This document shows, in pieces, positions 1 to 6,097 of a DNA stretch of 8,344 bases. This DNA comes from Spirochaeta sp. (GTDB taxonomy: Bacteria; Spirochaetota; Spirochaetia; DSM-27196; SLAA01): the NCBI GenBank assembly GCA_020201015.1, contig JAIVHN010000044.1, positions 1 through 8,344 of the forward strand, read 5' to 3'. Made by a program: the position numbers and the translations under genes. Within the stretch, counting starts at the first letter, position 1. Every line of letters starts with the position of its first letter. Under the pieces are notes generated by a model. That model ran no database searches. It was not told the origin of the DNA and saw only the letters and a list, made by a program, of their open reading frames with translations.

Positions 1-1
1 G

Positions 2-415
2 TTTGACGACTCCGGCAGGGCGGTGTTTCCGGCCATCACACCCGTACCCGATGATCCCTTTCTCCAGGCTGTCGGCAGGTCGGCCCGCAAATGGGCGGTG
101 CTTGTAGACTCTTTAGGGGACCCGCGCCTCCTTCTGAACACTGGCGATTTCCTACGTGCGGCGCTGTTCGCCCCCGGAGAGTTTGAACCTCGTGAGCATT
201 GTCACCGTCCTATTGTTGTGCGTGAACCGCATGCTCGACTAGGAAGCATTATCCCGCGTCTGCGGGTGGACCCGGAGTACACTGGGGACGATGTTGTAGA
301 CGACGACGTTATTCTGCTGTGGACCGACCAACATCGAATTATTACCGGCTCGGACGTGCTTGGCCGGCTGCTACGAGGCATTGTGCGGGTAGAAAGTGAC
401 GGCTCACATTTGTAG
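2..415 (+). CDS. C-terminal part of a CBS-domain-pair protein (5' end outside window)
   Basis: The reading frame is open from base 2 to a TAG at 413-415 (137 residues), so this is the 3' end of a gene that begins before the window. A GTG at 23 could start a shorter protein, but the frame continues upstream with no ribosome-binding site there. Two similar halves are visible. The first ends 'AVLVDSLGDPRLLLNTGDFL'. The second runs from 'HRPIVV' to 'DDDVILLWTDQHRIITGSDVL'. Both have the CBS-domain pattern: a hydrophobic strand, a turn with Asp/Gly, then T/S-x-D-h-L at the start of the last helix. CBS pairs usually bind adenine nucleotides and regulate a transporter, channel or enzyme fused N-terminally. 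That partner is not in view, so the function is unknown. The family call is by pattern only; a CNNM/CorC-like protein or a stand-alone CBS protein are both possible. Confidence 0.55.
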   Translation, partial: FDDSGRAVFPAITPVPDDPFLQAVGRSARKWAVLVDSLGDPRLLLNTGDFLRAALFAPGEFEPREHCHRPIVVREPHARLGSIIPRLRVDPEYTGDDVVDDDVILLWTDQHRIITGSDVLGRLLRGIVRVESDGSHL

Positions 416-454
416 AGAACACCACGGATCAGGCTGTTGTGTTGCATTTTGGTG

Positions 455-473
455 TGATAGACTTAAACTATCA
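455..473. repeat. Short inverted repeat between the CBS gene and the lipoprotein gene
   Basis: TGATAG (455-460) and CTATCA (468-473) are perfect inverted arms of 6 bp around a 7-base centre. The centre contains TAAACT (464-469), a 4/6 match to a -10 box, with TTGCAT (442-447) 16 bases upstream as a weak -35. A run of seven T lies at 484-490, but too far from the arms for a classic terminator. The site could be an operator over the lipoprotein promoter or chance. It lies about 40 bases before the lipoprotein start. Confidence 0.25.
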
Positions 474-512
474 TCCGGGGAACTTTTTTTGCAATGTTAG
501 AGGGGGAGGCCT

Positions 513-2678
513 ATGTACCGCGGACGAGTGATAAAGAAGGGAGCCGCGTATATCGCGCTCACGGTGGCGACACTTTTTGTTTTGTCGTTTGTGGCCTGTG
601 GGGCGGAGGAGCCAGCGGCGCCGTCCATGACGGATCCCGCTACCCAGACACCGGAGCCCCAAGCTGTTTCTATTTCCCCTGAGCAAATTCCCCCCGCCTT
701 AGTTGCGTTCCTCACCGGGGATGTGTTTCGGCGCTTCGTACCTGAAGACGCCTGGGATTACGTCGATATCGGAGATGAGCTTGAGATTGGTGAAACCATT
801 CGGGTAGGCGAGGGCGCCTATGCGGAGTTACAGTTTGGCGACTTTGCGGTTGTGCGCGTAGACGGCAACACCGAGCTCCGCCTTGAAGACATTGTGTACA
901 GTAGCGACCGAAACAAGGTTGCTTTAGATGTTGCCCATGGTTCGGTTATGAGCCGGGTCGACCAGATCACTGGCGGGGACCGCTTTCGCGTTCGCACACC
1001 AACTGCGGTTGCCGGTGTTCGTGGTACTAGTTTTGAGGTGCGCGCCACCGAGACAGGTGAGACCGAGGTAACGGTGCGCAGTGGCCGTGTTGCTGTAGTG
1101 CCACCGGCAGTTGCAGAGATGGAAGACCGCGCCGAGCAGGAAGAAGACCCGGAGGTACGAGCCGAACTCCAGCGCTACGTTACTGAGATAGAAGAGACCT
1201 CCATGGTGGAGGAATCTCAAGAAGCCACTGTCGATGTAGCCGCTCTGCAGGCAGTGGAGCAGCGCGTGCGTGCGGTTCAACAAAGCATAGATGAAGCCGA
1301 GGCCGCAATCCCGGTAGAGGCAAGCGTAGAGCAGCGGCGTGAGCTGCGTCGAGCTGCCGTGCAGGAAAGCGTCACCGAGGCGCGCGTTGAGGCCGAACGC
1401 GACCCGGCCCCTGCCCCTCTGCAAACTCGACCGGCCGACGAAGAACGCCTACAACGTATAGAGCAGGTCGACCGCATTCAAATGATCCCGCTTGCCGAGA
1501 TCGCTATGCGACCGGCCGCACCACCCGAGCCTGAACCAGAGCCAGAGCCAGAGCCTGAACAGGACCCCGAGCCTACACCCGAGCCAGAGCCTGCTCCAGT
1601 GGTCCCGGCACCGGCGGCACGCCCGGCACCGGCCCCCACGCCTACACCCGAGCCAGAGCCCCAGCCGGAACCCGTACCGGAGCCCGAACCAGCACCTGAG
1701 CCAATTGAACGGCGCGTGCAGGTTTCAGACGGACCGCTTGTGGGCGTAAGCGTTTCTACGGGTGGTGTCACCGTCAGTGCCGACCGCGCCGGTACGGTGC
1801 GCGCACATGCTCGCGGCGGCAACCAGCTCTGGAGCGTAAACACCAACAACAGCCCCAACGAAAACTCTATACCGGTTGTGCATAACAACCGAGTGTACTT
1901 TTCCGGAGCGCGGGAGTTGCTGGTTGTAGATCTTACGAGTGGAAACACAGTTCTACGTCAGGACCTGAACTCCGCCGAGGCCCACCTCTTTGGCCGCCGT
2001 GTAATTCTTAGCGGAAACCAGGTGCTGTATCCTGCAAATGATGAACTGCGGGTGCTCAATCGTGACGGAGCGGTGCAACGTAGCATCTCTCTTCCCAGCA
2101 CCAGCGGCATGAGTCCGGCTGTAACAAACGGAAGAGTTGTGCTGGCCGACAACCAGGGTGAGGTGCTTGTGCTGGGCCTGTCTAACGGCGCCGTGCAGCA
2201 ACGCATTGGGACCGGTGCGGTACAGCCGGTAGCCCATGCTCCAGCGGTTGACGGTAATACAGTATTTCTAGCTGGGCGGCGTGGGAACGCGGCTGCGGTA
2301 GATATAGCAAGCGGCACGGTACGCTGGGAACGCGAGCTTGAAGCAGGCGGAAAGGTGGGTGTTTACACCGACCCAGTACTCAGTGCAACCGGAGTGTTCT
2401 ATTACGGTGGCGGCAGACTGTTTGCGCTCAGCAAGGCAAATGGACAGAATCTCTTTGTGCCGGTGCCCAACGTAACAACACCACCATTAATCCACGGGAC
2501 CACCTTAGCTTACGGAACCGGCAACACCTTGGTGGTTGCCACCGCCACCAACGGCGCCGTGCGCCACCGCGTCCCCATTGCGGCAACTGCCGCCGGGCGC
2601 CCAGCCTTTGACGGTGAGTTCTACTACGTAGGCACCCAGGGCGGCGAGCTCCTGGTGCTGAACCCCGAGGGCTTTTAG
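513..2678 (+). CDS. Predicted lipoprotein with FecR domain, Pro-Glu linker and PQQ-like beta-propeller
   Basis: The product has 721 residues. The ATG at 513 follows a purine-rich ribosome-binding stretch (501-509). Residues 1-29 form a basic N-terminus, a hydrophobic core and a lipobox-like 'FVAC' with the lipidated Cys at 29. A FecR domain follows at about 60-197, with the hallmark 'RTPTAVAGVRGTSFEV' at 161-176. Residues 200-330 are highly charged, Glu/Arg-rich and probably helical or coiled-coil. Residues 337-397 are a Pro-Glu/Pro-Ala low-complexity linker. Residues about 405-721 contain repeated strand units such as 'VYFSGARELLVVDLTSGNTVLRQ', 'VVLADNQGEVLVLGLSNGAV' and 'VFLAGRRGNAAAVDIASGTVRWE', typical of a PQQ/WD-like propeller. 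The order suggests an envelope-anchored scaffold or sensor with the propeller held away from the membrane. FecR domains here are not the TonB/sigma type, as there is no anti-sigma region. No enzymatic role is visible. It stands alone, with the hairpin at 2685-2710 behind it. Confidence 0.85.
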   Translation: MYRGRVIKKGAAYIALTVATLFVLSFVACGAEEPAAPSMTDPATQTPEPQAVSISPEQIPPALVAFLTGDVFRRFVPEDAWDYVDIGDELEIGETIRVGEGAYAELQFGDFAVVRVDGNTELRLEDIVYSSDRNKVALDVAHGSVMSRVDQITGGDRFRVRTPTAVAGVRGTSFEVRATETGETEVTVRSGRVAVVPPAVAEMEDRAEQEEDPEVRAELQRYVTEIEETSMVEESQEATVDVAALQAVEQRVRAVQQSIDEAEAAIPVEASVEQRRELRRAAVQESVTEARVEAERDPAPAPLQTRPADEERLQRIEQVDRIQMIPLAEIAMRPAAPPEPEPEPEPEPEQDPEPTPEPEPAPVVPAPAARPAPAPTPTPEPEPQPEPVPEPEPAPEPIERRVQVSDGPLVGVSVSTGGVTVSADRAGTVRAHARGGNQLWSVNTNNSPNENSIPVVHNNRVYFSGARELLVVDLTSGNTVLRQDLNSAEAHLFGRRVILSGNQVLYPANDELRVLNRDGAVQRSISLPSTSGMSPAVTNGRVVLADNQGEVLVLGLSNGAVQQRIGTGAVQPVAHAPAVDGNTVFLAGRRGNAAAVDIASGTVRWERELEAGGKVGVYTDPVLSATGVFYYGGGRLFALSKANGQNLFVPVPNVTTPPLIHGTTLAYGTGNTLVVATATNGAVRHRVPIAATAAGRPAFDGEFYYVGTQGGELLVLNPEGF
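1521..1703 (+). repeat. Pro-Glu low-complexity coding repeat
   Basis: Codons for Pro alternate with Glu, and in the middle with Ala, Thr, Val and Gln, over residues 337-397 of the lipoprotein. At DNA level this is an imperfect repeat of GAGCCN/GAACCN hexamers. Pro-Glu repeats form stiff extended linkers in envelope proteins (for example TonB-like spacers). Such arrays can vary in length between strains. The opposite strand gives a long Gly-Ser frame that is only the mirror of this repeat. Confidence 0.85.
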
Positions 2679-2684
2679 GGCTCT

Positions 2685-2710
2685 CGGGCGGGCCAGCCGC
2701 GGCCCGCTCG
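2685..2710 (+). terminator. G+C-rich hairpin after the lipoprotein gene
   Basis: Arms 2685-2694 and 2701-2710 pair over 10 positions (one G-U) around the 6-base loop AGCCGC, starting 7 bases after the TAG stop. Position and strength suit a transcript end or 3' stabiliser. No T-run follows, so it is not a canonical intrinsic terminator. A second candidate end is the A6...T6 inverted repeat at 2822-2865. The bases between (2711-2788) show no gene or recognisable motif. Confidence 0.45.
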
Positions 2711-2829
2711 TAAGCGGCGGTTCTCCGGGTGCGTGGCGTGGCCGCCACTGCCCGCGCGCGACCGGACGCGAAGCTGGGCGCATCATTTGTCGCCGCTATA
2801 GTGTGAAAACATAGTTTTCTGCCAAAAAA

Positions 2830-2845
2830 GCCCTATATATAGCGT
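2830..2845. promoter_or_regulatory. Putative NrdR box upstream of nrdBA
   Basis: The 16-mer has the perfect 10-bp palindrome CTATATATAG (2833-2842) at its centre, which matches the core of the NrdR consensus (acaCwAtATaTwGtgt). NrdR is the ATP-cone/zinc-ribbon repressor of ribonucleotide reductase operons, and its boxes normally occur in pairs. A good half-site, TATAGTGT (2797-2804), lies with its inferred box centre about 41 bp upstream, near four helical turns, but its left half does not match. The box is some 30 bp upstream of the best -35 element, so the repression geometry is uncertain. The evidence is the motif plus the nrd context; nrdR itself is not in the window. Confidence 0.6.
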
Positions 2846-2873
2846 TATTTCGGTGGTTTTTTAGGTGCACGTA

Positions 2874-2902
2874 GTGACAGCCCAGTAAACTTTTGCTATC
2901 CT
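2874..2902 (+). promoter_or_regulatory. Promoter for the riboswitch-nrdBA transcript
   Basis: GTGACA (2874-2879, 5/6 to TTGACA) is separated by 17 bp from TATCCT (2897-2902). The latter is preceded by TGC, giving an extended -10 (TGCTATCCT). A start near 2908-2910 would place the first transcribed bases just before the riboswitch aptamer, which is the expected arrangement for a sigma-70-type promoter. Confidence 0.65.
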
Positions 2903-2904
2903 TG

Positions 2905-3077
2905 CATTCGCGGTGGCCAGGTGAAGTCTGGTGAAAATCCAGCACTGTCGCGCAACGGTTAAAGTCCGATCTCTGGTCATATGTCCCCCGGACCCGCAGG
3001 CTCGCGTCAAGCAGGATTAACGTTTCTTCAGACGTCCTAGCTGGAGCCTATCTTTGTATCCTTTAAGGAGGGTGGGC
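2905..3077 (+). promoter_or_regulatory. Cobalamin (B12) riboswitch and leader of nrdBA
   Basis: The aptamer core lies at about 2912-2980. It has GGTGAAAATCC flanked by CTG/CAG stem bases (2928-2943), then GCGCAACGGT (2950-2959) and the B12-box-like AAAGTCCGATCTC (2961-2973). These are in the order and spacing of cobalamin riboswitches, closest to the GCAACGGT...AGTCCGA form I recall from actinobacteria and cyanobacteria. GGCCAG (2915-2920) pairs with CTGGTC (2973-2978) to close the aptamer. The downstream leader can fold AGGCTC (2998-3003) with GAGCCT (3044-3049) around a hairpin (3010-3016 with 3035-3042). No T-run follows, so control by ribosome-site access or Rho is likelier than intrinsic termination. 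The loop-loop partner of the CGCAAC loop was not identified. Inferred outcome: B12 lowers nrdBA expression. Confidence 0.9.
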
Positions 3078-4352
3078 ATGGTTACTTCCAGCCTTGTTTC
3101 TTCCATTATTAAGCGCGACGGTTCCTCCGTCGAGTTCCAACCGGTCAAGATTACCAACGCGCTTGCGAAAGCGGGTGCTTTTTCTGGGGAGTTTGGCACA
3201 GTCGAGGCTGGCGATCTCACCGAACAAACCCTCGAACGGATTCGCAACCTCAATTCAGCCGAGCTGACAGTTGAGCAGGTCCAAGATTTAGTCGAGGAGG
3301 TACTGCTTGAATCCCCTTTCAAGACAACTGCCAAGGCCTACATTCTGTATCGTGAGAAGCACGCCCAGCAGCGCAAGCGCGACATCTTCAAACGGCGCCT
3401 CCATTTGAAACCGTTCGAGTACCCCGAGCTTGCAGAATACGTGGACTCGGTCCGGCACTCGTACTGGATTCATACGGAGTTTAACTATACATCCGATATC
3501 CAGGACTTTAAGGTCAATGTTACGGATGCGGAACGCTCGGCAATTCGAAAGGTAATGCTGGCGATTGCGCAGATCGAGGTATCGGTCAAGACGTTCTGGG
3601 GAGACATCTTTAAGAGATTGCCAAAACCGGAAATCGGCTCGGTCGGCTATACCTTTGCCGAGAGTGAAGTACGGCACCACGACGCCTATTCCCACCTCCT
3701 GGAAATTCTTGGTTTGAACCGGGAGTTTGAGGGAATCAGAAACATCCCCTGCATCATTCAACGGATTCGCTATCTGGACAAGACAAATGCCCTTGCCCAG
3801 GGGGAAGAGCCGGAAGAATACACTCTGGCAATACTGCTGTTTGCTCTGTTTATTGAGCACGGCTCGCTGTTCTCCCAGTTTCTCATCATCATGTCATTCA
3901 ACAAGCACAAAAACCTCTTGAAGGGGATTTCCAACGCCGTAGAAGCGACATCGAAAGAAGAACAGATCCACGGGCTTTTCGGGATTGACCTGGTTAATAT
4001 AATCCGGGATGAGCACCCCGAGTGGTTCACCCCGCGGATGAGTAACACCATTGCAACCCTGGCGCGGGAAGCGTACAGCGCCGAAGAAGCAATCATCGAC
4101 TGGTTCTTTGAGGACGGAGAGCTGGATTTTCTCCCCAGTCAGCAGGTAAAAGAGTTCGTGAAAAACCGCCTCAACATCTCCCTGGAAAAGGTGGGTGAAC
4201 AGCCGCTCTTTGAGGTCGACTCATCGCTGGTCGAGCAAACCGACTGGTTCGACGACGAGGTCGTTGCGACCAAGCACGGAGACTTCTTTGTAAAACGGTC
4301 TGTCAACTACAACAAGCGCGCCAAGAGTATTACCAGCGACGATCTTTTCTGA
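3078..4352 (+). CDS. nrdB: Ribonucleotide reductase class I beta subunit with N-terminal ATP-cone (class Id-like)
   Basis: This subunit holds the metal cofactor and starts the radical chemistry by which NrdA reduces ribonucleoside diphosphates. The ATG at 3078 has AAGGAGG (3065-3071) six bases upstream, giving 424 residues; an in-frame TTG at 3054 would overlap that site. Residues about 5-97 are an ATP-cone ('IIKRDG' 10-15, 'VKITNALAKAG' 23-33). The ferritin-like domain follows, with predicted ligands Glu167, Glu197, His200, Glu260, Glu295 and His298, and Tyr204 at the radical-Tyr position. The first ligand is Glu rather than the Asp of class Ia, and Lys171 lies four residues on. This matches the class Id dimanganese proteins of Flavobacterium johnsoniae and Leeuwenhoekiella. 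The C-terminus ('VNYNKRAKSITSDDLF', Tyr411) is the tail that docks to NrdA and relays the radical. The stop overlaps the nrdA ribosome-binding site. The NrdB identity is certain; the class Id assignment rests on remembered residue patterns. Confidence 0.95.
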   Translation: MVTSSLVSSIIKRDGSSVEFQPVKITNALAKAGAFSGEFGTVEAGDLTEQTLERIRNLNSAELTVEQVQDLVEEVLLESPFKTTAKAYILYREKHAQQRKRDIFKRRLHLKPFEYPELAEYVDSVRHSYWIHTEFNYTSDIQDFKVNVTDAERSAIRKVMLAIAQIEVSVKTFWGDIFKRLPKPEIGSVGYTFAESEVRHHDAYSHLLEILGLNREFEGIRNIPCIIQRIRYLDKTNALAQGEEPEEYTLAILLFALFIEHGSLFSQFLIIMSFNKHKNLLKGISNAVEATSKEEQIHGLFGIDLVNIIRDEHPEWFTPRMSNTIATLAREAYSAEEAIIDWFFEDGELDFLPSQQVKEFVKNRLNISLEKVGEQPLFEVDSSLVEQTDWFDDEVVATKHGDFFVKRSVNYNKRAKSITSDDLF

Positions 4353-4363
4353 GGAGAAACATT

Positions 4364-6037
4364 ATGGAATGGTTAAACGAACACAGCAGGTCTTTTCTTG
4401 CAAAAGGATATCTTACCGAAGGGGTAGACCCGGAACAGCGGCTCTCAGTAATTGCAACGGAAGCTGAACGAATCCTCCAGCGGCCAGGCTTCGCCGACAA
4501 ATTCCTTGGTTACATGGCAAAAGGGTACTATTCGCTCTCGTCACCTATCTGGGCAAACTTTGGTATTCCGAAAGGGTTGCCTATTAGCTGTTTTGGTGGA
4601 CATATCTCCGACACAATGAGCAGCATTATGTTTGCCCAGGCTGAGGCGGGGATGATGAGCAAGTACGGCGGCGGCACGTCGGGGTACTTTGGTGCTCTGC
4701 GTCATCGGGGGGCCCCGATCCGCTACAACGGCTCGTCCTCGGGATCAGTCCATTTTATGCAGCTGTTCGAGACGCTCATCAACGTGGTCAGTCAGGGTTC
4801 CACCCGGAGAGGCCACTACTCTCCTTACCTTCCCATTGACCACCCGGATATCGAGGAATTTTTGGACATCGGCACCGAGGGAAATCCCATTCAGGATCTC
4901 ACCCATGGTGTGACGGTTACCGACTCGTGGATGCAATCTATGATCGATGGAGATTCCGAGAAGCGGCAGGTGTGGGCCAAGGTGATCCAGTGCCGGGTGG
5001 AAATTGGGTATCCGTATATCGTTTTTGTTGATACGGTCAATCGAAACACTGTCGATGTTTATAAGGACAAGGGCCTCAGGATAACCCATAGCAATCTCTG
5101 CTCGGAGATCGCTCTGCCGGACAACGATAACTGGTCCTTTGTGTGCGATCTGGCGTCAATGAATGTGCTACACTACGACGAGTGGAAAGAGACGGACGCG
5201 GTGGAGACGATGGTCTGGTTTCTGGACGCGGTGATGACCGACTTTATCACCAAACTGGCTCGGTTGCGGGACTCTGAAGACCCGGCGGATCGGGAGTCCT
5301 TTCACTACATGGAACGCGCCTACAATTTTGCTGTGGACAACCGTGCCCTTGGTCTGGGGGTTTTGGGATGGCATTCGTACCTGCAGTCAAAGATGATTCC
5401 CTTTGAAAGCATGGATGCCAAAAAGCTCAATGTGGAGATTTTCCGGTTCCTGAAGGACCGATCATACCGGGCATCGGCTGATTTGGCAGCGGAGTACGGC
5501 GAAGCTCCGGTGCTGGAAGGCTACGGGCGCCGCAACACCACGCTCAACGCCGTAGCACCGACAACCTCTTCGGCGTTTATTCTGGGTCAGGTTTCTCAGA
5601 GCATCGAGCCGATCTGGTCGAACTGTTATGTCAAGGATATTGACAAGATGAAAATCACCATTTTCAACCCGGCGCTGAAGCGGTTACTCAAGGAAAAAGA
5701 CAAGGACACTCGTGCGGTCTGGACTGACATTCGCGACCACGACGGATCGGTACAGCACCTAGAGTTTCTCAGCCCTGAGGAGAAAGAAGTATTCAAAACC
5801 TTCAGCGAAATTGACCCGATGGAAGTTATTGACCAGGCGTCAACCCGGCAAATTCACCTTGATCAGAGCCAGTCCCTAAATCTCATGATAAATCCTGCAA
5901 TGCCGACGAAAGAGATTAACAACCTCTATATTACCGCCTGGAAGACGCAGATCAAGACACTGTACTATCAGCACTCAACCAACGCTGCCCAGAAGTTCAG
6001 CCAGAGTAAGCTCTGCGGTACTGCGTGCGAGGCCTAG
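4364..6037 (+). CDS. nrdA: Ribonucleotide reductase class I alpha (catalytic) subunit lacking an ATP-cone
   Basis: This is the catalytic subunit that makes deoxyribonucleoside diphosphates in the cytoplasm with NrdB. The ATG at 4364 follows GAGGAG (4351-4356), which overlaps the nrdB stop; the gap is 11 bases, so the two are co-transcribed and probably coupled. All catalytic residues are visible: Cys76 and Cys261 (the redox pair), Asn244/Cys246/Glu248 in 'SNLCSEIALP' (thiyl-radical Cys on the finger loop), Tyr534-Tyr535 in 'KTLYYQ' (radical relay), and the C-terminal shuttle pair Cys551/Cys555 in 'CGTACEA'. 'APTTSSAFILGQVSQSIEPI' (398-417) is the substrate phosphate-binding segment. At 557 residues it is shorter than E. 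coli NrdA (about 760). It starts directly in the reductase domain with no ATP-cone, which fits the cone being on NrdB. It is intact rather than truncated, since both termini are functional. Confidence 0.95.
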   Translation: MEWLNEHSRSFLAKGYLTEGVDPEQRLSVIATEAERILQRPGFADKFLGYMAKGYYSLSSPIWANFGIPKGLPISCFGGHISDTMSSIMFAQAEAGMMSKYGGGTSGYFGALRHRGAPIRYNGSSSGSVHFMQLFETLINVVSQGSTRRGHYSPYLPIDHPDIEEFLDIGTEGNPIQDLTHGVTVTDSWMQSMIDGDSEKRQVWAKVIQCRVEIGYPYIVFVDTVNRNTVDVYKDKGLRITHSNLCSEIALPDNDNWSFVCDLASMNVLHYDEWKETDAVETMVWFLDAVMTDFITKLARLRDSEDPADRESFHYMERAYNFAVDNRALGLGVLGWHSYLQSKMIPFESMDAKKLNVEIFRFLKDRSYRASADLAAEYGEAPVLEGYGRRNTTLNAVAPTTSSAFILGQVSQSIEPIWSNCYVKDIDKMKITIFNPALKRLLKEKDKDTRAVWTDIRDHDGSVQHLEFLSPEEKEVFKTFSEIDPMEVIDQASTRQIHLDQSQSLNLMINPAMPTKEINNLYITAWKTQIKTLYYQHSTNAAQKFSQSKLCGTACEA

Positions 6038-6082
6038 CGTCGTGACTCCGTGCGGCCTCTATCGTCGTGACTCCGTGCGGCC
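6038..6082 (+). repeat. Tandem direct repeat after nrdA
   Basis: A 20-base unit occurs twice without mismatch at 6038-6057 and 6063-6082, a 25-base period with CTCTAT-like bases between. It begins immediately after the TAG stop of nrdA and fills most of the gap to the nitroreductase gene. It has no clear hairpin. It may be a replication-slippage duplication or a small intergenic repeat unit. Confidence 0.85.
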
Positions 6083-6097
6083 CGAAAGGATATGCAT

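Noticed and set aside
1478..1948. Antisense frame of 156 codons rich in Gly-Ser
   Set aside because: It is the mirror of the Pro-Glu codon repeat on the + strand, with no ribosome site or recognisable domain.
2428..2786. Overlapping antisense frames across the end of the lipoprotein gene and the intergenic hairpin
   Set aside because: Arg/Pro/Gly-rich translations typical of shadow frames in G+C-rich DNA, with no start signals.
3054..3077. Upstream TTG as the nrdB start
   Set aside because: It would place the strong AAGGAGG site inside the coding region. The ATG at 3078 has ideal spacing and leaves the ATP-cone intact.
3666..3692. NrdB considered as a Chlamydia-type class Ic subunit lacking the Tyr
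   Set aside because: The residue at His200+4 is Tyr204, not Phe, so class Ic does not fit despite the Glu first ligand.
3288..3860. Antisense frame of 190 codons opposite nrdB
   Set aside because: It lies wholly within a clearly conserved coding gene, shows no family resemblance and has no promoter or ribosome-binding site.
4364..6037. NrdA considered as a truncated pseudogene because of its short length
   Set aside because: All active-site Cys, the Tyr pair and the C-terminal Cys pair are present, and only the ATP-cone is missing.
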